Assembly: GCF_029962835.1 (NCBI RefSeq)
Contig: NC_080583.1
Span: 62,001 to 126,000 of the forward strand
Length of the DNA: 64,000 nucleotides
Reading direction: 5' to 3'
DNA from: Magnolia sinica
Lineage: Eukaryota > Streptophyta > Magnoliopsida > Magnoliales > Magnoliaceae
Shown one piece after another: positions 10,854 through 23,400 of the stretch. The position numbers and the translations under genes were made by a program. Numbering within the stretch: position 1 is the stretch's first letter; each line of letters begins with the position of its first letter. Below the pieces are notes generated by a model that saw nothing but the letters and a program-made list of their open reading frames with translations, searched no databases and was not told the DNA's origin.

Positions 10854-13800
10854 TGTAAAAAGTAGGGCATGAAGAAAATTTTGGCAAGGCATGCTTTCTG
10901 CGGTGCTGAGTCTAACGTCCTCCTAATTGATAATCAGACTTATTTGGAAACACTGGGCTAGCTTTCCTTGTGCCCTTTTGCGACTATTCTTTGTTATTGC
11001 TTTAATGATCATATCAACAGTTGGGATGGCACCACGTATAAATGGTAGCTAAGATCTGTGTGTTCCTATCCTTGACCTTGAACACTATTTTGGTTGGGCT
11101 GGAAAAATAATTCTATGTTTTGTCCTAAAGGTAGTTTTAGGGTCATGACTACTTGAGCGTGTATCTTTGGGCCTACCTTGTAGAATGTGTAGGTTGAGAT
11201 CTGTGCATCCGCATTCTTGACCGTGAGTTATGATAGAGAGTGATTCAGCATTCTTTTCCTCAATTGTGATGGGCCTTTGTTTTGTCCTACTTTAGATTGA
11301 TTGGGTTTTAATGGACATCTCAATGTTGTTGCTTTTAGCTTCAATTTTATATGTGACTGATTGCATCAACCTCCATTTTTGGGGGCCATTTAGATGTCAT
11401 GTTTTCCATTGCTAGGATCAGTGTTCGAAATATCGGTATCGCAACCTTGGGATACAGATACGTATCGGTTATCGCATGAGATATATCGTTTGTATCACGT
11501 AATTTATCGCACTCTTTGGGAAACATGGGGAAACATCGGCAAAATGGTTAAATTTTTTTATGAAACTTCAAGAATTATTTAAAAAGACCTTAATGCATAC
11601 TTTTAAATCATAAAATCTCAAAAAATAAGTGCACATAATAAATTTCTTTTGTATAGGGTTCTAAGTTATGCATTATCTGATTGAACTAAGGTAAACTATA
11701 TTCAAATATGATGCATAACATTTATAAATGTATAAAGATATGTATGAAAACATAACTAATGCATTCAAAAGCAAAAGATGTAGTAGAAATTAGAAAACAT
11801 ACCTATCAATGATGTTTGTATTCAATATCTACCCCGTCCATCCATTTTTCCATATCATTTTAGGACATTATCCAAAAAATGAAGCAAATCCAATAATCAG
11901 GGGGACCATACCATAAGAAACAATGGTGATCGACCATTAGTGGGCCACAAAAGTTTTGGATCAAGCTGATAATTGTTTTTTTTTTTACTTCATTCAAACT
12001 TATGTGGACTATGCAAGTTAAAACAGTTGAAATTGATGCTACCATCGAAAATTTCTTGGAGCCGCAAAAGGCTTTGATCAATTAATGCTACCGTTGAAAA
12101 CAATAGGGCCCACCTCGATGCATGCATGACACATCCGTATCGTCCATTTATTTTGCAACCTGATTTTAGGGATTGGCCTAAAAAATGAGACGGATACAAA
12201 ATTTAGGTAGACGTGGACCACTCCACACAAAATAGTGGTGATTGTTCAATAAAATTTTTGTGGGCCACAATTTTTTTTGGATCAAGTTGATAGTTGTTTT
12301 TTCCTTTCATCCAAGTCCGTGTGAACTTATCAACAGGTTGGATGGTAACAATAGACCTTAGAAAGTTTTCAATGGTGGGGGATCAATGACCACTGTTTCT
12401 TATAGTGCGATTTGCTTGAAACTTATATCTATTTCATTTTTGGGACCATGCCATAAAATAAGCAGGCCAAGTAGATGGACGACAATTGATATGCAATACA
12501 TACATCGAGGTATCCAAGCAACCAACAACTTGAATGGGACCATGACCATGGGTTACCTTGACATAAGATGGTGTATCAACACCATCAATTCCAAAAAATA
12601 AGGTAGATCCAAATTTGAGGTGGACCACAACACACAAAATACTGGTTGTTGAATGACCACCATTAAATTTTTGTGGAGCTACAAATTTTTTTTGGATCAA
12701 GCTAATATTTGTGTTTTCCCATCCAGGTTTGTCAAACCTTATGAATGGATTGGATGGCAAATAAACATCATGGTGGGCCTTAAGGAGCTTCAATGATGGA
12801 CATCATTGCCACCACGATTTATGTGGTGTGGTACACTTGAGCCTTACATATGTCTCCTTTTTGGGCTCATGCCTTAAGATTACCCTTGAAAATGAATGGA
12901 CGGTATGGATTGGCTGGTGTACCACACGCCAGTGACTTGGCTGGTGTGGGTATGTGTGGTGCGAAGATGAGCGTTGACACTGGTCGAGCTCCAGTTGTAC
13001 AAAGGATATCAAAGTTACATAGGCTCCAAAATAATGTATTTATTATATCCACACTATTCATCCATTTGGAGAGATTATTTTAGATATGAGCCCAAAAATG
13101 AGTCATATCCAAAGCTCAAGTGGACCACACCACAAATAGAAGTGGGATAATGATTCTCATTGTAAAACCATTTGTAGGGCCCACCATAATGTTTATTTTC
13201 CATCCAATCTGTTCATGAGGTCACACAGACCTGGATGAAGAGGAGAAACAAATATCATATTTATCCAAAACTTCTGTGACCCTCAAAACGGTTTCAATGG
13301 TAGACATTCAATCTCCCACTACCTATTTCAATGTGGTCCACTTGATCTTTGGATCTGTCTTATATTTTGATTCAAGCTACACGACGAGCTCGCCAAATGG
13401 ACGAACCGTTTGGATATAACATATACCTCATGATGGGACCCACAGAACTTGGCGACGTCAACACACCATTCAAGTCAGTTGTGTGCGATACACCAACCCA
13501 TCTGATTCCTGCAATAAGGGCTAGGGGCCCTTCCTTATTTTTCGAAGGAGAGAGGGCTCTGACGTTCCAGAACCCTGAAATCTCCCCCAAATCTATGATT
13601 TGGCCGAGGATTTCTTCAGATTTCATCGAGGATTTCTCTGAATTTCACCGAGGATTTCTCCGGATTTCGTGATTTCTCTGAATTTCGACGGATTTCGCCC
13701 GAATCTTTCCCAAATCAGAGATTTTGTTGCTTTGATTCGAATGGCCCTACAAATACAACTTCCGATCAGAGCAATCTCCTCTACCGGTACCGAATCTACC

Positions 13801-16800
13801 TGTTGAAAGTTTTTTTTTTTTTTTTGTTTTTTTTGGATAATGATGCTATCCCAACATCCCCGAGTTGTAATATTGTTGATATCTCATAATATCAAACGAT
13901 ATTTGGTGATATTATGCTATATTTATCAATATATTAATCGATACAAAATGTTGTGTAATTTTTTTCAAAATTTTAAGATCTTTCTGAGGGTTTCGTATCG
14001 TTGGACTGCGATACCGATATTATCGGCCGATAGTATCGATATTTCGAACACTGGCTAGGATTAGGGGTGTACACGAACTAAGCTAGCTCGGTTAGCTCGC
14101 TCGACTCGACTCGAAAAAGCTCAATTCGACTCGGTTCGAAGCTGAGTTTGAGCAGAGTCGAGCTGATTTTTTGAGCTCGAAAATGAGTTCAAGCTGAGTT
14201 CGAGCAGGCCCTAGCTCGACTCGACTGGGATCGAATCCAGCTCGAATCGAACTCGGATCGAACCAGTTCGGTGACTCAGTTACTTTGCCATTGATGTAGC
14301 TCACCAAGCGTTTGATAAAATGGCTTAACAAAGTGTGGCTGGTGGCAAGAAAGGTATGTACATGAAATAAATACCCTTTTTTCTTGGTTTTTCTTGGTTT
14401 TTATGTTGCTTAGAAGGTGTTTGATAAAATACCTATAAAACCATTGCTTCTGTTTCACATACAGAGGGATTTTGAAGGTGCAGTCCAGGTGTTTGTGGAA
14501 ATGCCTCAATGGCGAACTCGGCTCGATCTTGGCTCGAACTCGGCCCGAGCTACTGACCGAACCGAGCTGAGCCGAGCCGAGTTCGAGCTGAGGTCAGCCA
14601 GTGGCCGAGCCGAGTCGAGCTGAGGCCAACTCGACTCTGTTCGACTCGATGTACACCCCTAGCTAGGATCCATGTGTTCCTATTCTTGATCTTGAACACT
14701 ATTTTAGTTGTGCTGGGAAAATAATTCTATGTTTTGTCCTAAAGGTAGTTTTAGGGTCATGACTACTTGAGTATGTATCTTTGAGGCTATCTTGTAGAAT
14801 GTGTAGGTTGAGATTTGTGCATCCGCATTCTTGACTGTGATTTATGATAGAGTGATTCAACATTCTTTTTCTCAATTGTGATGGGCCTTTGTTTTGTCAT
14901 ACTTTAGATTGATTGGGTTTCAATGGACATCACAATTTTGTTGTGTTTAGCTTCAATTTATGTGAGTATTTCATCGACTTCCATTTTTGGGGGCTATGTA
15001 GATGTCATGGTTTCCATTGCTACCCATGTGCACTCCTGTCCGGCTCTTGAATGCAGTTCTTGACTACTTATTTCGCATATTTCTCCATAAGGTTGCCTTA
15101 TGGTCATAATTTCCTGAACATCTGCCTCAGAGGTACCTTGGTTGAGCATCACTGAGGCAGGATGGATGGTCTAAGCTAAGATGAAGCAATAAAATCAAAT
15201 AACGGATTAATTAGAGAAATCAAAGCACGAAATAAAACTAACCTATCACATATTTAAAGAATTCAAGTATTAAATATGCTCGAGTTCGAACCATACAATA
15301 ATCTTGTAATGAGATCCTAGAATATATTAATCAATTAGGACCTATGGAAGGTAGAACTTCCATCTAGCATTGGGATTAATCTTAATTTAAAGGGGATCAC
15401 CTGTGCTTGTTAGGGTTTTGGTAGGTTAGGGTTAAATTTGGGAACTAGGGAATTTGAATTAGGGAAACTAGGATTTTGGAATTAGGGTTTTAGATTAGGG
15501 AGACTAGGATTTGGGAATTAGGGTTTAGGGTTTAGAGATTTAGGATTTAGGGATTGGGGATTTAGGATTTAGGGTTCGAAGGATCAAGGGCCAAAAGATG
15601 GAAATAATGGGGAACTGGGCTGGCTGTACGATTATGTCAGTACGATTGTATGGACAAGGGGGTTTTGGTTCGTACGGTTGTACGGTTTGGGTACGGTATA
15701 GGTTTAGATGGTTTTGAGATGATGGGGATGGAATTTGGGTGCAAACAAAAGGAAAAGAAAGAAATAGAGAGATAGAAGAAGAGAAAAGTGAAAGAGAATA
15801 TCTTGAATGAGAGAATAAGAGAGAAAAGTTGGAATCACTCCATGGCTTCACACCATCTCCAATCATAGGAGGTTTTTCTTTGCTCAAAGCAAGAAAGAAA
15901 ATTTTATTTCAATGCATAATAATGCTAGGGCATTCACACACCCACCCCTTTTTAGTCTTTCGATGTTTTTTTTTTTTTAAAAAAAAAAAAAAAAACCTCT
16001 ATGGCTATAAAATGTCCAAAATACCCCCCCTAAATCAACTAAAACATAAAACAACCCACAAAATAAATAAAATAACTAAGAAAACAACTAAACTTATGCC
16101 CCATGATGTCCACGACTAAGATGGAACAATGATTAAGATGGGCCTATGGGCTAGATGGTCCAACGTGCGAAATCCAATGGTCCGATGAAAGCATCCGCTC
16201 AATCCAACGGTCTAGATGTGTTCAATAGGCCCCTATATGTATCCCACATACATCTTTCCAGTGTGGGGTCTTCAAAGATGCATAAACATGCATGTGGGGT
16301 CTTCCAACGCGGCTAAGTCGTCGATCTGGGCCCCATATAATGATATTCTAACCATAGAGATGCTGGAATTGGGGCCAAAGATCTCCTCCCCTGGTATACT
16401 TTGATTGGTGCTGGGATGTCCTCATCAACTCCCCTTGGCTGAGAAGAGTTTGTCTCTGGTGAAATGAAACTAGGATAATGCTTTAGGAGATCTAGCCTCT
16501 AAAAATTGGTCTTTGTAATCCATGTACTGTCTGACTTTGGCCTATTCTTCCACTTAATAAGATATTTTTGGTAACCTCCATGTCTGGTAGAAACCACTTG
16601 TTCATCCAAGATACCTCCTATCTCTTCTATTTTGGTAGATATGGATGATAAATGAGGCAAAGGCTAGGAAGACTGATTTGGCAAGAGCCATGGGTTGTGG
16701 AAAGGATCGAGATCTGGGTCATTGTGTGGGTCGGGAGAAAGGCTAGTGGGTGGAGATGCTGGACCGTTAAAAGACACAAGATCTTCCACATTGAATGTAG

Positions 16801-17396
16801 AACTAATGCCCATATCAGGTGAAAGATCTATAATATATGCATTAGCTCCCAATCTTTTCAATGTTTTATAAGGTCTTGCATTAAGCGTTTGTAATTTCCT
16901 CACTGTCCCTTGCGGAAACTGTTCTAGCCTTATACAAACCATCACATATTCCCCTACTTGAAATTCCTTAAACCTGCGATGAGAGTCAACATATATTTTG
17001 TACTTTTCATTGCTCACATTAATCCATTTCTTGATTTCAGCATGCAAATCATGAATATGCCGTGCAAATGCATTTGCGGACTTTGATGGAGATTGACATG
17101 GGAATGAAATCTATAGGCTTCCTAGGGCCTAGGCTTGTAACCATGCACTACCTCAAAAGGACTCATGCCTATCGACCTATTGACCAAGGTATCCCAAATC
17201 GGTTACGTATCGGCCGTAACGGCCGATGCGTAACGGTAACGGTGGGACCCGTTACGCGATACGGGGTCGAAACGGCCGTTATGGATTTCTGTGATTGTAA
17301 CGGCCGTTACGGGCCATAACGGCCGTTACAGACTCGTAACAGCTGTTACGGGCCCTGAAAAAAAAAAAAACCTTACCTTTTTTTCCTTTCTTTTCT

Positions 17397-17428
<32 letters not shown>

Positions 17429-20400
17429 TTCTTCTTCCTCTCTCTCTCACTCTCTCTCTCGCTCTCTCAATCTCTTCTTTCCCCCTTTCCCTCTTTTTTT
17501 CTTTTCTTTCTTTCCCTCTTTTTTTCTTTTCGTTTCCCTCTCTCTCCATTTTTTTTATTTTATTTGCAGCAGCTGACTGCTGTAGGTACGTGTCATGCAA
17601 AGACGAGCGCTGACACTCCTTGAGCTCCGAGTTGTATGAACGGTTCAAAGGAGATCAAAGTTATATGGGCTCCACAGTGATGTATTTATTACATCTACAC
17701 CGTTCACCTATTTTCAGAGATCATTTTAGAGCACCCGCGAAAAAATGAATTATATCCAGAGATCATCTGGACCACATCAAAAATAGCAGCAGGGATCATG
17801 ATTTTCACGGTTAAATAATTTGTAGGGCGCACGGTAACGTTTATTTTCCATCCAATCAGATCAGACCCGAGTGGGCCCTACCATAATATATATATTTTAT
17901 CCATATCGTCCATCCATTTTGCCACGTCATTTTAAGTCAGGATTCAAAAAATTAGTAATATCCAAATCTCAGGTGGACCACACCATAGGAAATAGTGGTT
18001 ATAGAATGCTCACCATTAAAAATTTCCTAAAGTCCACTGTAATGTTTATTTTCAATCTAACCTATTAATTGGGTCATATTGACGTGGATGAAGGGAAAAC
18101 ACACATGTCAGCTTGATTTAAAACTTTTCTAGCCCCCAATAAATTTTTAACGGTGAATGTTTAATTATTATTGTTTCTTACGGTGCAATCCACCCGAGCT
18201 TTAGATGTCCCTCATTTTTGGGCTCATGCTCTAAAATTATTTGGCAAAATGGATGGATGGTGTAGATATAACACATTCATCACGGGTGAGGCCCAAAAAA
18301 CTTTGACACGTGTGCTGCACTTTACATCCGAGTCCCTCCTAATTCAAGCCTTAAAAAATTGTACACGAGACATATATTAACTTGAAATTTGACAATTAAA
18401 TTATGGACTGCAATTGCTAACTCACAATGCCAAAATCAAATTATTTGAATAGTTTTAATTGTTAATTTGTGAACTTTTATTTTTTAAAATAGGGCCTTTT
18501 GATTTTTTTTTTTTTTTAATGATTCACTATCCAATAAATGTCCACCAATTTATAAGTGGGATAATGACAATAAATGGCATGAATTTAAGGCTGATTTGGA
18601 GAATAAATTGGTCCTCCAAGTCAGCCCCAAATTGGCAACGCCATCTACCTGAATTTAATTTCATTTTTTTAAAGAACTATTGGGAGAAATGATATCAAGA
18701 TGTTAAGTATATAAATTACATATTTAAAAAATTAAATATATGAATTTTGTAGTCATATTCAAGTTACCTGGTTAAAAAATTAATTAGACAGTCTGATACA
18801 TCTTCTCACCAAAGAGTGGACCGTTACACCAACATAAACATGTTCCAATTTATAAATGAATGCATATTTGGAATGCTTAGAATATTTTGGATTTAATCCA
18901 TATTTTTTCATATTTTTTTGGCAAAAAAAAAAATTTGCGCCGTTACGGGCCGTTACGCTCCCGTATCCGTATCGGTTTCGGAGGGCACCGTTACGCCAAC
19001 CGATACCGATATGGGACACCTTGCTATTGACTGAACTATTATATGCAAACTCTGCGACTGGTAAAGTTGAATCCCGGGTCCTAATATGGTTGGCCACAAG
19101 ACATTGTAACAAGTTTCCTAAGCTACGATTAACCACTTCTGTTTGACCGTCAGTTTAGGGATGGTATGTCGACGAAAACTAAAGTCCCGTACCCATCATA
19201 TGCCAAAGTGTCTTCCGAAAATAATTCGCAATCTTACATCTCTATCAGACACAATGGTCTTTGGCAAACCATGCAAGTGAACCACCTCTCCAAAGAAAAG
19301 CCTGGCAATGTTGGAGGCATTAGGCGTTTTGGAACATGGGAGAAAATGGACCATTTTCAAAAAGTGGTCTACCACCACAAAGATGGAATCTTGCTTTCTG
19401 ATTGTCTTGGGTAGCCCAAGCATGAAATCCATATTAAGAAGCTCATCCCTTTCAAACTCTACACTAACCTCGGGCGTAACCTCTTTCCATTAGGGCATAC
19501 ACCATTGAATCACATTTAGTCTTTCTTTCAAACTCTTTGGCGTTATGTGGAGAGACTTAGGCTGGGACTTCCTCACATCTTTTGGGTTACACTTCTTGAC
19601 GTCTTCCTTCTCCGGGGTGCTTTCGGGTAGAAGAGGATTTAGCTTTATCCTCTTACCTTCATGAATAAATGAACACGTATTCGAACGGCCGAATAGTGTC
19701 ACATCACGGTCATACAACCAAGGTGTGTCCAAAATGATGTGACTTACGTCCATAGGCAAAACATCACACCACAACGTGTCTTTGTAGGAAGCAAACTAAA
19801 TGGGAATAAGACACCATTGAGAAATCGGTATTAATGACGCATCAACCCATGAAACCCGATAGGACTGAGGGTGAGGAACAGTTTTCAAACCTAAACGAGA
19901 TACGGTGTTAGTGGAGACTACATTGGTGCAATTGCTACTATCAATTATCATCTTGCAGTTTTTGTCACCACACTTGACATGTGGAAAATTGAATTCTTGC
20001 GCCAATCATCACTCTCTTTAGCCTGGGCTAATGCGCATCTGATAACTGTAAGTGGCACGGTCTCAACTCCTTCAACTTCGTCGTCACTAGCATCAATTTC
20101 GGGCTGATATTCTTCTTCTTCGCCACTGCCCTGATCATTTGCATCCTCATCAAACTCACTAATTGCTAAGGCCTTATCTCACTCTTTCGTAGGGCATTAG
20201 TATGCGAAATGACCATATCCTTGGCAATTGTAACACCACATATGCTCACCTCCCTTCAAACTGGTACTACCTAAGCCGTTGCTCTTAACATCCCTATTAA
20301 TGGATTGAGTACTAGTAGGGTTTTGGATTGACTGCCAAAATTAGGCTTAGCTCCTTGGGGAGTGGCCTTGACATTAGATTCGCGAGAGTCAAATCGCCTC

Positions 20401-23400
20401 ACAAATTGCAGTTTCAAATACCGCCCAAGTTCTTGCACCACTTGGTAGGCATGCTCTAGGGTGTTGACGCCGCAGGGAATGAACTCACACCGAAGCTTGG
20501 ATCGGAGGCCCATTATGAAATGAGAAAGGGTCACTAATGGGTCATCCTCGATTTTACAACGCATCATATATTCACTAAGTTTGGCGATGCAATCAGCCAC
20601 GAGCATTGACCCCTGATAAAGGGATTGCCAATAATCCAAAAGCTTCTGGTGGTAGGAGAGAGCAATGTGCTTTTCCTTTAAGATATCTTTCATCTCGGCC
20701 CACAGTGAGATCGGGTCATCTCTAAACCTCTCCATCTTCTGATCAACATTCGTCCAAAACAACTTGGCTTGGCTCACCAACTTCATCTTGGTGAACCTCA
20801 CCCAAAGGCGATCAGACATATTGTACCACTCAAAATAATGATTCATGTCCGTAAGCCAATCAAAGAAGACCTTGGGGTATAAGCGACCATTGTAACTCGG
20901 AGTCTCAACTTTCATGCTTTTCATTACTCGCTCGTTAGGATCATGGTGATCTTGATACTCTCCAAGGGGTGGCTAGGTACACACCCCACCACATCCAACA
21001 CCTCGTCCATGGCCTCTTCCACACCCTCCAACTTGGTTTCTTCCAACTTCACCTCCTACTTGAGATTGGTCATCTTCCCCATTGTCAGAGTTTGCCTGGA
21101 GTGAAGCTTCCAATTGGGTAATGCGAGTATTAGTCGCGACCAATTGACTATTGGTGGTCCTACCTTGGGCCTCAAGGGCCGCAAGACGGTTTCTTATGGC
21201 ATTGATAGCCTCAGGTAAGCTATTCCAAACTCGTTGTGGAATATAGACCAAAACCACGCCCAATACAAGTGGGTATAAACTGGGGATCTAATGGGGATCC
21301 TAAGAACTAAAGACTCTAGGTGCAATGTAATTAGAATGGAAATGCTACTAATCCTAGACACAACAATATGAAAATCTACCTTAAACGCAACATGAGAATC
21401 CTATGCTAAATCCTAGGCTCTGATACCAAATTTTGATGCAAGACGGATGGTCTAAGCTAAAGATGAAGCAATAAAATCAAAAAGCGGATTAATTAGAGAA
21501 ATCAAAGCACAAAATAAAACTAATCTATCTCAGATTTAAAGAATTCTAGTATTAAATATGCCCGAGTTTGGACCAAACAATAACCCCGTAATGAGATCTC
21601 AGAAGATATTAATCAATTAGGACCTATGGAAGGTAGAACTTTCATCTAGCATAGGGATTAATTTGTGAAATAAAAGAAGAGAAAAGAGAAGGGAATACCT
21701 TGAAGGAAGAGAATAAGAGAGAGATAAGTTGGAATTACTCCATGGCTTCACACCATCTCCAATCACATGAGGTTTTTCTTTGCTCAAAGCAAGAAAGAAA
21801 ATTCTATTTCAATGCATAATAATGCTAGGGAATTCCATTTTTAGTCTTTTGGGGTGTTTTTTTTTATTTTTTTTATAAATACAAAAATACTCCTATGGCT
21901 AAAAAATGTCCAAAATACTCCATAAATCAACTAAAACATAAAACAACCCACAAAATAAATAAAATAACTAAGAAAACAACCAAACTAATGTCCCATGATG
22001 TCCACAGCCAAGATGGACCAATGATCAAGAAGGGCCAACGGTCCAAATGATCCAACGCGCGAAATCCAATGGTCCGATGAAAGCGTCTACTCAATCCAAC
22101 GGTCTAGATGTGTTCAATAAGCTCTTATATGCAGCCCACATGCATCTTCCCAGTGTAGGGTCTTCAAATATGCATAAACATGCATGTGGGGTCTTCCAAT
22201 GCGGCTACGTCCTCGATCCGGGCCCCATATAATGATCTTCTAACCATAGAGATGCTGGAATTGGGGCCAAAGATCTCCTCCTTTGGTATACTCAGACCAG
22301 TGCTCGAATGTCCTCATCAATCACTGTGAAAGACATTGAAATTTTCAACTTAAGAGGGAGTTTGCTCCTTGCGCAAGCACATGTGCTACTTGTAGTTGAT
22401 GAGGATTTGTGATGATGTAGGCTACTTTAGGAGATCCATAGCTGTTGATCTTAGACCTCAAGTGTATCTGTGAATGTGCCTAAATTTCTGATTCCTAGCC
22501 AATGTACGACATCTTGAGATGTATGGAGCTGAACGCTTTGTGACCTTCATATCCACGTCAAATGCATATCTTGTCTCAGTATGAGGTGACGCCATTTTAA
22601 GGCTTCCGTATTTTGTCAAAAAATGTAGCCTCTTGATCTTGATCTTAGGCTTTTTGGAGTTTTACATATGGCATTTCTCTTGTACCTTGTAGACCCTTGC
22701 TTGCGTGCACATGTTGGGAGTTATGATTAGGTGTTGGTTATTAATTGGCGCAAAGGGCTGCTATGGGAATTATTGAATTCGATATGATACAATGTGCCCA
22801 TATTGGGAGTTGCTGACAAGATATGGGAATTGATACAATGTGGCGGAATGGCAGTGGGACAAGGGAGAAAACACAGTGCACTTTGTAAATGTTAGAAACA
22901 CTTGTGGCTGCCAACAAAAATAAATTTAATTCGTGGCTAAAACAAAGAAGGAATTCCTGGAGTCAGGGTTGAAGGTCTGAGTGAAGCATGATCAAGTACA
23001 AGGGTGGCAGCAACCATGATCCTTCAAGATTGTGCACCATGTAGTCACAAGGCCTGTAAAGGATGTGCCTATGGATAAAAATTACAAATCCTGAGTTGCC
23101 ACCATCATCATCATAGACTTTTCCAAGCTTTTGGGATCAGCTTAACAAATATGACTTTGCCAATTGTACTTGAAACAAGAATCTTCATCATTGCTTTGCA
23201 AAAGTTCTATGCCCTACTCCTTACCTGAAGTCAACTCTATCTACTGACCTGAAATCAACCCTACTGCTTACCTGGGATTGGGACTGGTTCACACATCGTT
23301 CGAGGAGAAGAAAAGATGATATAATGTATTAATGAATTTTTTAACTAACTTGGTGATGTTAATCGTCTGAGGATGCTAATGTGGTGATTGTTAATCATCT

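Larger units (their letters stand above)
15153..22319 (-). mobile_element. Antisense Ty3/gypsy chromovirus-like element, deleted and interrupted
   Basis: LTRs of the form TGATG..CATCA lie at 15153-16427 and 21434-22319. They are flanked by a perfect 5-bp target duplication ATCAC (15148-15152, 22320-22324). Read on the minus strand, the 5' LTR is the right one. Next to it is a tRNA-iMet-type primer site, visible as TGATACCA at 21421-21428. Gag, zinc knuckle, protease and integrase remnants follow on the minus strand. The reverse transcriptase/RNase H region is missing, and the integrase is split by a 1.84-kb hAT-like element. The copy is inactive, and antisense to the host gene in intron 1. 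Confidence 0.88.

Noticed and set aside
15400..15580. Interstitial telomere tract
   Set aside because: The TTAGGG/TTTAGGG words are irregular and lie inside a gypsy LTR that recurs elsewhere, so this is LTR sequence and not inserted telomere repeat.
17373..17648. 91-aa Arg/Glu-rich antisense ORF
   Set aside because: It is the reverse reading of a TTC/CT microsatellite in hAT-like element C.
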